A stretch of 64,000 nt of DNA, taken from RGIG9115 sp045644665. GTDB lineage: Bacteria > Bacillota > Clostridia > UBA1381. The notes under the pieces were generated by a model that was given only the letters and a program-made list of their open reading frames with translations, ran no database searches and had not been told where the DNA came from. Location: positions 29,401-93,400 of the forward strand of contig JAZRHH010000011.1 in the NCBI GenBank assembly GCA_045644665.1. Reading direction: 5' to 3'. Shown here in pieces: positions 18,409-26,577 of this stretch (position 1 is its first letter; every line of letters starts with the position of its first letter). Both the position numbers and the translations under genes were made by a program.

Positions 18409-19272
18409 TTATATATTTTCAAACATATCAGCAAGTTTTCTTGCCGCTACTGCCAGATTTTTGATACCATCAAACACATTATCCTTTGTGTATGATTTCA
18501 AATATCCACTTGACTCTAGCGTAAAATATCCTTTGTAATTTATTTCCTTAAGTGCAACAACTACTTCTTCAAAATTAATATTCATTGACAGTGGAATTTG
18601 ATGAGAATCGTGCCACTTATCATTATCGTGAATATGCAAACAAGTAAGCCTGTTACCAAGGGCTCTTATCATTTCAACTGCACTTGTGTTGATACCTTTC
18701 ATTTCGGCATGCCCTATATCAAGACAAGCAGTAAAATATTCATCATTTAATGCATCAAGGTGTGCATTAAAGCTTTCAGGGGTAGCGCATGCAGCAAATG
18801 AGGACTGGTCTTTTTCTTCATCCCAATTCCACATATTTTCAGTTGCAATTTTAACATTGTGCTCTTTTGCAAAAGGTAAAAGTTCAAGATATATTTCTCC
18901 GTTTTCTTCAGGCGACTTGTTATTATCGGGATGAATAACACAAATTTGTCCACCTGCTTCTGCCGTACATTCAATTGCTCGTTTATAATATGAGCGAATT
19001 TGAGCTATACGGGTTGGAAACGGTGCATGAGATTGATTGCACACAATTCCGTTATCAAGCCCAATTTGCTTTAGTTTTCTTGCAAATTTTAAATATTGTG
19101 CGCCTGCAAGAGGATGGTCATTTTCAAATAAAGTGTTGTTTTCCCAATCTATTTTACACATAGAAAACATTGAGAAATCCCAAGCATCAAAGCCGGCCTT
19201 TGCACAATATTCTACGGCTTTTTCCTCGCCGATAATTTTAGCTGATGATTCAATTTCTGTTGAAATTTTCAT
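18409..19272 (-). CDS. TIM-barrel sugar phosphate isomerase/epimerase family protein
   Basis: The 287-residue protein resembles the xylose-isomerase-like TIM barrel (AP endonuclease 2 superfamily). Visible metal-site candidates are VIHPDNN, ATENMWNWD, CLDIGHAEMKG, CLHIHDND and FTLESSGYLKS, in the order typical of this family. The SD is AAGGAGAG. Members isomerise or epimerise sugars and inositols; the sequence alone does not give the substrate. It lies in the carbohydrate region and converges on the GH3 gene, so a catabolic step after glycosidase action is likely but inferred. Confidence 0.85.
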   Translation of the reverse strand: MKISTEIESSAKIIGEEKAVEYCAKAGFDAWDFSMFSMCKIDWENNTLFENDHPLAGAQYLKFARKLKQIGLDNGIVCNQSHAPFPTRIAQIRSYYKRAIECTAEAGGQICVIHPDNNKSPEENGEIYLELLPFAKEHNVKIATENMWNWDEEKDQSSFAACATPESFNAHLDALNDEYFTACLDIGHAEMKGINTSAVEMIRALGNRLTCLHIHDNDKWHDSHQIPLSMNINFEEVVVALKEINYKGYFTLESSGYLKSYTKDNVFDGIKNLAVAARKLADMFENI

Positions 19273-19292
19273 ATAAATCTCTCCTTAGTCTA

Positions 19293-19320
19293 AGGGCTGT
19301 TGCATAATTGCAACAGCCCT
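19293..19320 (-). terminator. Hairpin after the SLH protein gene
   Basis: An 11-bp perfect stem (19293-19303 with 19310-19320) with a 6-base loop lies between the SLH gene stop and the isomerase start. The downstream minus-strand sequence is not T-rich, so termination may be partial. Confidence 0.55.
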
Positions 19321-19366
19321 CTTTAAGCTAATTTGTTTTACTCAATTGTTTGGTCAAGCTTATGAT

Positions 19367-21160
19367 TTATATTTTAAAATCAAAATCTCTGACTGTAAAT
19401 GTTTCTCCAGATACAAGACGTACTGTAACGGTACACTTGTAATCTCCTGCAGGGAGCTTATCCGGTTCTATTTTTCCACTTATAAGTCCACCTGTGTTTG
19501 TCTGGAAATTTTTCATCTTAATCTTAAACGAATTACCGTATTGAACCTCGGCACTTCTTACAGGGAGAATTGACGAAGCTTGTACAACATTTCCTGAAGC
19601 GTCTTTAATATCTATTGTTGCTTCTCCTATCATCCATGTACTGGAGATTATCCCAGTGAAAAGAGTGTCTATATTATGATCGGTGATAGAATCGGTAACA
19701 ACTGCCTTTTCAATTGGTCTTGGGTCCACAAGAATTTCTGTTGTTGCAGGCATATAGAATGCGGTATATAATTTCTCAAATGAACGTCGAGTTGCAATTC
19801 CGCCTATCTTATAAACATCACATCCCAGCTCTTCGTTATAGTACTTTTCTTCATATTTTAAGTTGCTTTGTGCCTGTTCGTGAGTATATACAACACTGTT
19901 TACAGGGTCAATGTTTCCGTTCTCATCATATACAACTTTAACATCTGCTACCATTCTTGCATGAGAGTAGTCAGTGCTGCTGTTATAATGTACCATCAAA
20001 TCGCCTTTTTTGAATTGTGAATATGCCTTGTACATAACCTCTTTACCATTTTTTTCGTTGTAAAAGGCTGTGTCGTAGTTGTATTCATCAGGAGTTTCAT
20101 ACTTACCAACTCTTGGATATCCGTGCATAGGAGAGAGTTTTGTTACGCCGCTTATAGAATATGGATGACCGATACTGCCATAAGCAAGTTCAATAGAAGC
20201 ACCGCAGTCATTTCCCAGGCGTGCAGTTCTTATATTCGAGCCGCCAGCTGATGACAGATCCTGCCAGGTGAGTCCGGAAATTGTATAAATGCCTTTTTCA
20301 TCCTGCTGTGTAGCATAGTCTAAGAACGAATCAATGTCACCTGCTGCATAAGAATATGGAACACCTTCGTATACGCGACCTTTTTTATATGTATACTTAG
20401 TTCTTCCTGTTACCTGCTCAGGCGGCAGACCTGAAGAGTCAAGCACATAAGTTAGGTCCTCATCTACCGTCCATAAAAGACTCAGTTCCTTTTCCATATA
20501 GTCAACAACCTGCTCACGACGCTCATCAAGGACTTCCTTTTGTGCAGAAATTCTTGACATAATAGCAGAAAGTTCACCTCTTGTTATAGTTACGTCCGGT
20601 CTTATAGTATTATCCTGATAACCTGATATAACGCCAAACTCAAGGGCTATTGCCATATAATTCTCAAGCCCGAAACCGATTTTTTCTTTGTCGTCAAATG
20701 GCTTCAGGTAAGACAAGTCGGCACGTTTTATTTTGTAGTCGTATTGCATAGCTGTTACTACTGCATATACAACCTCTTCCCTTGTTATAGGTGCATCAGG
20801 CTTGAACAGATTTTCATCAACCCACTTTTCAGGGAACATATAATCTGATACATTGGCATATGGCGCATACCATGCCTCTACATCAACATCTGCAAATTTG
20901 CTTTCAGCAGGTTTTGCGGTAGTTCTGCCTAGAAACGCAGTAAGAATTTTTATAGCCTCAGCTCGTGTCACATTTGCTTCCGGTTTAAAGGAGCCATCAG
21001 CATAACCCGAAAAATAGCCCTTTTCAACACCGCTTTTTATGTGTTCATATGCCCAGTGAGTGTTGTCTACATCATTAAAGAGGGCATCATTTCCCAACAC
21101 AGTCATATTAAACATGGGGAAACAACATAGAGCGAGTAGCAAGCAAAATAATTTTTTCAT
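19367..21160 (-). CDS. SLH-domain cell-wall protein with NlpC/P60-like domain
   Basis: The 597-residue secreted protein has a signal peptide (hydrophobic, to about residue 23) and three S-layer homology repeats (about 27-80, 88-140 and 153-205; the first has TRAEA and the second TREEV). These anchor it to secondary wall polymer. A central domain (about 260-430) contains GVPYS, GNDCGAS with Cys319, and SHARMVADV with His400, the spacing expected of an NlpC/P60-type cysteine peptidase or amidase. The C-terminal 100 residues look like a beta-sandwich. Its promoter and operator nearly duplicate those of the response regulator gene at 11744. The peptidoglycan or surface substrate is inferred. Confidence 0.82.
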   Translation of the reverse strand: MKKLFCLLLALCCFPMFNMTVLGNDALFNDVDNTHWAYEHIKSGVEKGYFSGYADGSFKPEANVTRAEAIKILTAFLGRTTAKPAESKFADVDVEAWYAPYANVSDYMFPEKWVDENLFKPDAPITREEVVYAVVTAMQYDYKIKRADLSYLKPFDDKEKIGFGLENYMAIALEFGVISGYQDNTIRPDVTITRGELSAIMSRISAQKEVLDERREQVVDYMEKELSLLWTVDEDLTYVLDSSGLPPEQVTGRTKYTYKKGRVYEGVPYSYAAGDIDSFLDYATQQDEKGIYTISGLTWQDLSSAGGSNIRTARLGNDCGASIELAYGSIGHPYSISGVTKLSPMHGYPRVGKYETPDEYNYDTAFYNEKNGKEVMYKAYSQFKKGDLMVHYNSSTDYSHARMVADVKVVYDENGNIDPVNSVVYTHEQAQSNLKYEEKYYNEELGCDVYKIGGIATRRSFEKLYTAFYMPATTEILVDPRPIEKAVVTDSITDHNIDTLFTGIISSTWMIGEATIDIKDASGNVVQASSILPVRSAEVQYGNSFKIKMKNFQTNTGGLISGKIEPDKLPAGDYKCTVTVRLVSGETFTVRDFDFKI

Positions 21161-21211
21161 GTAAATTTTCTCCTTTCACATTGTCGCCTAAAATGCAACT
21201 TTCCAAAAATA

Positions 21212-21241
21212 ATTATATCATAGTAAAGTTTATTTTTTCAA
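21212..21241 (-). promoter_or_regulatory. Promoter of the SLH protein gene
   Basis: On the minus strand TTGAAA (21236-21241) and TATAAT (21212-21217) are 18 bp apart. The surrounding bases nearly match the response regulator promoter at 11690-11719, including AATAAACTTT in the spacer. Confidence 0.8.
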
Positions 21242-21259
21242 TAGTTTTAAAAACAATCT

Positions 21260-21293
21260 CAAATAAGTGCCTGAAATAACAAAAATGTTCTAT
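21260..21293 (-). promoter_or_regulatory. Candidate AraC-type operator, copy B
   Basis: This is the second copy of the block at 11638-11671, 30 of 33 identical, with the same half-sites ACATTTTTG (21280-21288) and ACTTATTTG (21260-21268, both on the minus strand) 20 bp apart. The block ends exactly 19 bp from its -35, as in copy A. Confidence 0.7.
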
Positions 21294-21360
21294 AATGCAT
21301 CAGCATTTGGGAGGTCAAGCAATTAAGACACGAAGGGGCAGTGTCCTTCTATTTCTGCAA

Positions 21361-21392
21361 AAAAGAACTAATCCAAAAGGATTAGTTCTTTT
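21361..21392. terminator. Terminator after mnmE
   Basis: A 14-bp perfect stem (21361-21374 with 21379-21392) with an AAAA/TTTT loop abuts the mnmE stop. T-runs flank it on both strands, so it can act in either direction. The interval 21294-21360 between this and operator copy B shows no recognised feature. Confidence 0.85.
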
Positions 21393-22732
21393 TATTTACC
21401 AACGCAAAAATTCTTAAATACTGCGCTTACGATATCCTCGGAAACAGTTTCTCCTGTTATTTCGCCAAGGCTATCTATAGCAAGATTTATATCCATTGCC
21501 GCAAGGTCTTGAGGAATATTATTTTCTATTGCTGATAGTGCTCTTTGAAGCGCTTCAAAGCATGCAATCAATGCCTTTTTATGACGGATATTTGTGATTA
21601 TTTCTCCGCATTTTGAAGATATTTCTCCAAGCTTATACATATCCTTTATTAATCCTGTAAGCTCCTCTATTCCATCTCCTGTCTTTGCAGAAATACATAC
21701 ATCAGCTATTTTTTGAGTACTATCTACAGCGCCTATATCTGATTTATTTGCAATAATAATTCTTTTAGCGTGGCGTGATTTTTCAATTACAAGCTCGTCC
21801 TCTTCGTTAATTGTTTTGCTACCGTCCAAAATTACAAGAACTAGGTCAGCACCCTCAATAGATTTTACGGAGCGCTCTACTCCAATTTTTTCTACTTCTT
21901 CGGATGTATCGTGTATGCCTGCTGTATCAATAAGCTTTATGGGTATTCCGCCAAGGCTGATATTTTCTTCTATCATATCCCTTGTAGTACCTGCTATATC
22001 TGTTACAATTGCCTTTTCATACCCCGCAAGGGTGTTCATAAGAGCAGATTTACCTACATTCGGCTTTCCAATAATAACTGTACGGATACCGTCCTTTATA
22101 ATTCTTCCGTCGTCTGCACTTTTAATTAAATTATTTACTTTATCGCAAGAATTTTTAATTGTATTTAATATATCTTCTGTGGTAATTTCCTCTAAATCTT
22201 CGTCCGGATAATCAATTGAAACTTGCATATGAGCTGCAAGATTTACAAGGCCGCTACGGATATCCTCAATGGCTTTGGTAAGACCACCGCGGAGCTGATT
22301 TACCGCATTTTGTTCTGCAATTTGACTATCACTATTAATAAGGTCAATTACCGCTTCCGCACGAGCAAGATCTATCTTGCCATTTATAAAGGCACGCTTT
22401 GTAAATTCACCCGCTTCTGCAAGTTCTGCTCCGGCAACAACACATGCATCAAGCACTTTCTTTGTTACCAAAATTCCACCATGAGTACCAATTTCAACAA
22501 CGTCCTCACCTGTAAATGTTTTTGGAGCTTTCATAACTGTAACAAGCACTTCGTCTATATATTCGTCTCCTGCTTTAATAAATCCATAATGCACAGTATG
22601 GGTTTTGGCCGGAAGAAGATTTTTTGTAAAAATTTTATCTACAATTTCTACAGCTCTACTTCCGCTTACTCTGATTACAGATATTCCGCCTACTCCATAA
22701 GGCGTTGCAATTGCAGCTATTGTCCTATCCAT
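21392..22732 (-). CDS. mnmE: tRNA uridine-5-carboxymethylaminomethyl(34) synthesis GTPase MnmE
   Basis: The 446-residue protein is full length for the family. It has the N-terminal tetrahydrofolate-binding domain (IAAIATPYGVGGISVIRVSG), a helical middle, an inserted GTPase domain (GKPNVGKS, DTAG, NKSD), and the C-terminal FCVGK with the conserved Cys. With MnmG it modifies wobble U34 in tRNAs reading NNA/NNG codons. The partner mnmG is in this window at 32076, but the two genes are not adjacent here. The SD is AAAGGGG. It follows nrdR on the same strand. Confidence 0.97.
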   Translation of the reverse strand: MDRTIAAIATPYGVGGISVIRVSGSRAVEIVDKIFTKNLLPAKTHTVHYGFIKAGDEYIDEVLVTVMKAPKTFTGEDVVEIGTHGGILVTKKVLDACVVAGAELAEAGEFTKRAFINGKIDLARAEAVIDLINSDSQIAEQNAVNQLRGGLTKAIEDIRSGLVNLAAHMQVSIDYPDEDLEEITTEDILNTIKNSCDKVNNLIKSADDGRIIKDGIRTVIIGKPNVGKSALMNTLAGYEKAIVTDIAGTTRDMIEENISLGGIPIKLIDTAGIHDTSEEVEKIGVERSVKSIEGADLVLVILDGSKTINEEDELVIEKSRHAKRIIIANKSDIGAVDSTQKIADVCISAKTGDGIEELTGLIKDMYKLGEISSKCGEIITNIRHKKALIACFEALQRALSAIENNIPQDLAAMDINLAIDSLGEITGETVSEDIVSAVFKNFCVGK

Positions 22733-22755
22733 TCAATTATCCCCTTTAAGCAAAC

Positions 22756-22779
22756 ACGGCGAAGCAAAAGCTCCGCCGT
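22756..22779 (-). other. Intercistronic hairpin nrdR/mnmE
   Basis: A stem (ACGGCG at 22756-22761 with CGCCGT at 22774-22779, extended by three further pairs after one mismatch) lies in the 56-base gap between nrdR and mnmE. It could reduce read-through or stabilise an mRNA end. Confidence 0.5.
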
Positions 22780-22788
22780 AAAAATTCA

Positions 22789-23244
22789 TTACTTATTCTT
22801 TTTAAGCTCTTTAAGCTCTTCCATAAATGTTTCAAGACTATTAAATCTCTTGTATACAGATGCAAATCTTACATATGCAACTTCGTCAAGATTTCTTAGC
22901 TTTTCCATAATTTTTTCACCTATGGCATTACTTTCGACTTCACGTACCATAAGCTGATAGAGTTCGCTTTCTATATCATCAGCAACCTTTTCCATTTGGG
23001 CAAGAGATACAGGTCTTTTTTCACATGCACGCATAAGTCCGCCAAGAACCTTGTTCCTGTCATAAGGCTGACGGGACAAATCTCTCTTGATTACAACAAG
23101 CGCAATTGTTTCAAGCGTTTCGTATGTTGTAAATCTTTTTGTGCATTTAAGACATTCTCTTCTACGTCTGATTGAACTGCTTTCTTCCACAGGACGAGAA
23201 TCTATTACTTTACTTTCTGTAAAACCGCAGTATGGACATTTCAA
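22789..23244 (-). CDS. nrdR: Transcriptional repressor NrdR
   Basis: The start is taken as TTG at 23242-23244, giving the canonical MKCPYCG opening and 151 residues; GGGGGTG lies at proper spacing. A longer ATG reading would add ten residues absent from the family. The protein has a zinc ribbon (CPYC and later CLKC) and an ATP-cone domain (VVIKRDLSRQPYDRNKVLGG). NrdR represses ribonucleotide reductase genes when dATP/ATP binding changes its oligomeric state. A matching NrdR box lies in the nrdD promoter at 31366-31381 in this window. Confidence 0.95.
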   Translation of the reverse strand: MKCPYCGFTESKVIDSRPVEESSSIRRRRECLKCTKRFTTYETLETIALVVIKRDLSRQPYDRNKVLGGLMRACEKRPVSLAQMEKVADDIESELYQLMVREVESNAIGEKIMEKLRNLDEVAYVRFASVYKRFNSLETFMEELKELKKNK

Positions 23245-23301
23245 AGGTATACACCCCCATAATATTGCTGACAAATAATCAACATTTCTTCTCTTGTATT
23301 A

Positions 23302-23329
23302 ATTATACCACCAAATATAAACAAATCAA
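23302..23329 (-). promoter_or_regulatory. Promoter of nrdR
   Basis: On the minus strand TTGATT (23324-23329) and TATAAT (23302-23307) are separated by 16 bp, upstream of the nrdR leader. It probably drives nrdR and, through the intercistronic hairpin, mnmE. Confidence 0.6.
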
Positions 23330-23362
23330 TAAATTACAATAATATTTAATGAAATTGTAATA

Positions 23363-24799
23363 TTATTTGATTGATTTCAGGACCTCAAGCATGTATTCCC
23401 ACACTCTTTTTACGGAAGAAATACTCATACGTTCGGAAGGTGTATGAATATCCTTTATATCCGGTCCGATTGATACACATTCAAGTCCGGGCATACTTCC
23501 GGACAGTATCCCACACTCAATGCCGGCATGAATAGCTTCTATTATTGGTTCTTTTCCGTACATCCGTTTAAAAACTTCTGTCATTATATCACGAAGCTTT
23601 GACTCTCTCATATATTCCCAAGGCGGATAATCACCCTCCAAGACAATACTTCCTCCAAGACTCTCGGTTAACAACTCAAGCCGGTCCGTAAGTGCCTGCT
23701 TTTCGGTAAACACAGAGCTTCTTACACAAAAGCTTGCTGTAACGTTATCTTTTTCTGTCTTTAAAATTCCAAGATTTAATGATGTTTTTACAAGATTTTG
23801 TATCTCTAAGCTCATGCTTTGTATACCGTTCGGGTATGTGCAAAGAGCAGTTATTACCCTTTTTGTAGAATTTTTGTCCATTGGCATGTAGGAAGCACTT
23901 GTGATTTTTTCTGCAGCTACCTTTATTGAGTCTTCCGCAATAATATATTCATGAGAAAATACATCATTAAAGCCATTGACTATATTTGTGATATCAAAAT
24001 CTGTGACTACAACCGCAGTTGATGAGGAAGGGATTGCATTATCCTTTAGTCCGCCATTAACCTCTACAATGCGCACTGCTCCCTCTTTATTCAGAGCATT
24101 TAAAACTCTACCCATGAGCATATCGGCATTTGCACGGCCTCTGTCTATTTCTGCTCCTGAATGTCCACCTTTAAGACCTGTAATTGAAATTTTATATATA
24201 GTGCCGTCAAAGGCTTCCCTTATAACCGGTAACGTACAAGCTGCCACAACGCCTCCCGCACAGCTTACTGTAAATACCCCCTCATCTTCTGAGTCGAGAT
24301 TTATAAGCATTCTACCGTTTAGAATTGACGTATCAAAGGCTGTTGCACCAACCATACCAATTTCTTCATCGACAGTAAAAAGAGCCTCAATTGCGGGATG
24401 TGGAAGTGTTTTGTCTTCGAGCAGTGCAAGTGCCATAGCAACAGCAATTCCGTCATCTCCGCCAAGGGTTGTTCCCTCTGCATAAATTTCGTCTCCGGAC
24501 ACGCAAAGTTTAAGTCCCTCTGCCGCCATATCAATATCACAATCTGCCTCTTTTTCACAAACCATATCAAGATGGCCTTGTATTATGACTGTAGGTGCAT
24601 TTTCATACCCCGGATACGCCTCTTTTTTTATCACGCAGTTGCCAAGTTCGTCTTCTATATATTCAAGGTCATTTTCACGAGCAAACTCTCTGCAAATAGC
24701 AGTAGCTGCCCTTGTATTTCCTGAGCCATGCGGCACACTGCACAGCTTCTCGAAATAGTACATTACTCTATCAGGATTTATATTATCAAGAATTGCCAT
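23363..24799 (-). CDS. pepD: Aminoacyl-histidine dipeptidase (M20C, PepD)
   Basis: The 478-residue cytosolic dipeptidase belongs to the M20C family. Motifs include VIIQGHLDMVCEK, GTTLGGDDGIAVAMAL (metal-bridging Asp), FTVDEEIGMVGA (catalytic Glu), INLDSEDEG and, near the end, HAGIECGILS. It hydrolyses dipeptides such as carnosine-like or Xaa-His substrates using two metal ions. The SD AGGAG precedes the ATG. A TATAAT-like element lies at the end of the upstream rnmV gene, suggesting its own promoter. Confidence 0.93.
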   Translation of the reverse strand: MAILDNINPDRVMYYFEKLCSVPHGSGNTRAATAICREFARENDLEYIEDELGNCVIKKEAYPGYENAPTVIIQGHLDMVCEKEADCDIDMAAEGLKLCVSGDEIYAEGTTLGGDDGIAVAMALALLEDKTLPHPAIEALFTVDEEIGMVGATAFDTSILNGRMLINLDSEDEGVFTVSCAGGVVAACTLPVIREAFDGTIYKISITGLKGGHSGAEIDRGRANADMLMGRVLNALNKEGAVRIVEVNGGLKDNAIPSSSTAVVVTDFDITNIVNGFNDVFSHEYIIAEDSIKVAAEKITSASYMPMDKNSTKRVITALCTYPNGIQSMSLEIQNLVKTSLNLGILKTEKDNVTASFCVRSSVFTEKQALTDRLELLTESLGGSIVLEGDYPPWEYMRESKLRDIMTEVFKRMYGKEPIIEAIHAGIECGILSGSMPGLECVSIGPDIKDIHTPSERMSISSVKRVWEYMLEVLKSIK

Positions 24800-24855
24800 T
24801 ATATACTCCTACCTTTTTAACAATTTATTCTATTTATATCTCAACACATGAATTA

Positions 24856-25437
24856 TTATACCATTTCATCAATAATTAGTTTAACTTCCTCTAATGTGGT
24901 TATTCGGGACAGAACTTCACAAAGCATATTAGCGGATAGCTTAGATGGAAGCCCCAGTTTTTCCTGTAGCTTTTGTCTTAAAACAAGGCTGTTTTCTCTG
25001 CCGGATAGTCCAAGGGAATATAAATCCGTTTTTGTAATTTTATTTTTTTCGCGGGTTTGGCTCCCTTTAATTTCACAGCCGGCATCTTCCAATGCCTTTA
25101 TAATAATTTCCTCTGTCATTCCCTCAACGCCCATAATACCCTCAGCCCCAGGCTTTGTTTTGCGTTTTTCTTTGCCCTTGATATCAGGTATATATGCGTG
25201 TTTAACACCGGGAAGTCTTTGCTTTAAAAAATTACGAATTCTAAAACCTGCACTGTCAGAATCTGTAAGTATTACTCCCCCACTCGTTTCAACCATTTTG
25301 ACAAGTCCGTTTATTTTGTCTTCATCCTTCATTATAGAAAAGCCGCCTGTAACAAATATTATGCCGTCTATAAACGAAGAAAGGCGTATTTTGTCATACG
25401 CACCTTCAACAATTATTATTTCTTTAACCTGCACCAT
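24856..25437 (-). CDS. rnmV: Ribonuclease M5
   Basis: The start is placed at 25435-25437 (MVQVKEIIIVEGAYDK), where AAGGA lies upstream and the tgt stop is only 4 bases away; a longer reading would overlap tgt by over 130 bases. The 193-residue protein has an N-terminal TOPRIM domain (VEGAYDK with Glu, later LTDSDSAG) and a C-terminal DUF4093 region, the make-up of RNase M5. It matures the 5S rRNA precursor. In many Firmicutes it neighbours ksgA; here it is coupled to tgt. Confidence 0.9.
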   Translation of the reverse strand: MVQVKEIIIVEGAYDKIRLSSFIDGIIFVTGGFSIMKDEDKINGLVKMVETSGGVILTDSDSAGFRIRNFLKQRLPGVKHAYIPDIKGKEKRKTKPGAEGIMGVEGMTEEIIIKALEDAGCEIKGSQTREKNKITKTDLYSLGLSGRENSLVLRQKLQEKLGLPSKLSANMLCEVLSRITTLEEVKLIIDEMV

Positions 25438-25441
25438 TATA

Positions 25442-26572
25442 TCAAATCCTTTTTGATAATTTTTCTGAGTACTCCGCTCTAAACTGCGCAAACCGTTTTT
25501 CTTCAATAGCTTCTCGGATTTTTGACATAAGCTCATTATAAAAATACAGGTTATGAAGTACACAAAGGCGCATACCAAGCATTTCCTTTGCTTTAAAAAG
25601 GTGTCTTATATATGCTCTTGAATAGTTTCTGCAGGCAGGGCAGTTACAATTTTCATCAATTGGTCTTAAATCTCTTTCGTACTTCGCATTTAAAAGATTT
25701 ACAGTACCATTCCATGTATATAGATTTGCGTGACGTGCATTTCTACTTGCAATTACGCAGTCGAAAAAGTCTACACCCCTTGCAACACTTTCTATAATGT
25801 TGGTGGGAGTACCTACTCCCATTAAATAACGTGGTTTATTCTCCGGTGCATGAGGAATTGTAACATCAAGAATATGATACATTTCTTCGTGGCTTTCACC
25901 AACAGCAAGACCGCCTATAGCATATCCTGGCAAATCAAGTTTTGCTATACGCTTCATGTGGTCCACTCTGATATCATCAAAAACTCCGCCCTGATTTATT
26001 CCAAACAAGAGCTGATTTTTGTTTATTGTATCATCAAGACCGTTTAGTCTTGTCATTTCCGCCTTGCAACGCTCAAGCCATCTATATGTTCTGTCTACAG
26101 ATTTTTTAACATATTCATACGGTGCCGGATTTTCTATACACTCATCAAAAGCCATGGCTATTGTTGATGCAAGATTTGATTGAATTTGCATACTTTCTTC
26201 CGGTCCCATAAAAATTTTACGGCCGTCAATGTGTGAGCTAAAGCTTACTCCCTCTTCTGTTATTTTACGAAGTGATGCAAGGGAAAAAACCTGAAAACCA
26301 CCGCTGTCTGTAAGTATTGGTCTATCCCAGTTCATAAACTTATGAAGTCCGCCAAGGTCGTGTATAAGCTTGTCGCCCGGTCTTAAATGAAGATGATATG
26401 TGTTGGAAAGCTCTATCTGGCAGCCTATTTCCTTTAAATCCATAGAGGAAACAGCTCCCTTTATCGCTGCAATTGTTCCAACGTTTTGAAAAACAGGCGT
26501 TTCTACAGTTCCATGAACTGTTTCAAAACGTCCTCTTCTTGCTAGTCCATCTGTTTGAAGTACTTTAAACAT
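25442..26572 (-). CDS. tgt: tRNA-guanine transglycosylase
   Basis: The 376-residue enzyme exchanges guanine for a queuine precursor at position 34 of GUN-anticodon tRNAs. Diagnostic sequences are LTDSGGFQVFSL (Asp nucleophile region), GGLAVGES, the second catalytic region VDFFDCVIASRNARHANLY, and the zinc site CNCPACRNYSR...LCVLHN (three Cys plus His). Length and order match bacterial Tgt. It lies between the Na/Pi-symporter-like gene (5 bases upstream) and rnmV. Confidence 0.97.
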   Translation of the reverse strand: MFKVLQTDGLARRGRFETVHGTVETPVFQNVGTIAAIKGAVSSMDLKEIGCQIELSNTYHLHLRPGDKLIHDLGGLHKFMNWDRPILTDSGGFQVFSLASLRKITEEGVSFSSHIDGRKIFMGPEESMQIQSNLASTIAMAFDECIENPAPYEYVKKSVDRTYRWLERCKAEMTRLNGLDDTINKNQLLFGINQGGVFDDIRVDHMKRIAKLDLPGYAIGGLAVGESHEEMYHILDVTIPHAPENKPRYLMGVGTPTNIIESVARGVDFFDCVIASRNARHANLYTWNGTVNLLNAKYERDLRPIDENCNCPACRNYSRAYIRHLFKAKEMLGMRLCVLHNLYFYNELMSKIREAIEEKRFAQFRAEYSEKLSKRI

Positions 26573-26577
26573 AAAAG

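Noticed and set aside
21295..21417. A 40-codon frame (ATG to TAA) on the plus strand downstream of a TATAAT-like sequence
   Set aside because: It runs through the mnmE terminator into mnmE, has no SD before its ATG, and the TATAAT-like bases belong to operator copy B on the other strand.
22223..22957. A 244-codon open frame on the plus strand
   Set aside because: It runs antisense across mnmE and nrdR, has no SD, and its product is rich in Cys, Tyr and Phe without any family motif. It is a shadow of the real genes.
23330..23362. Possible terminator after pepD
   Set aside because: The only stem is 8 bp of A/T pairs with a 13-base loop, too weak to list as a terminator.
24848..25456. A 202-codon open frame on the plus strand
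   Set aside because: It mirrors rnmV with a Ser/Ile-rich composition and no ribosome-binding site. The minus-strand TOPRIM gene explains the region.
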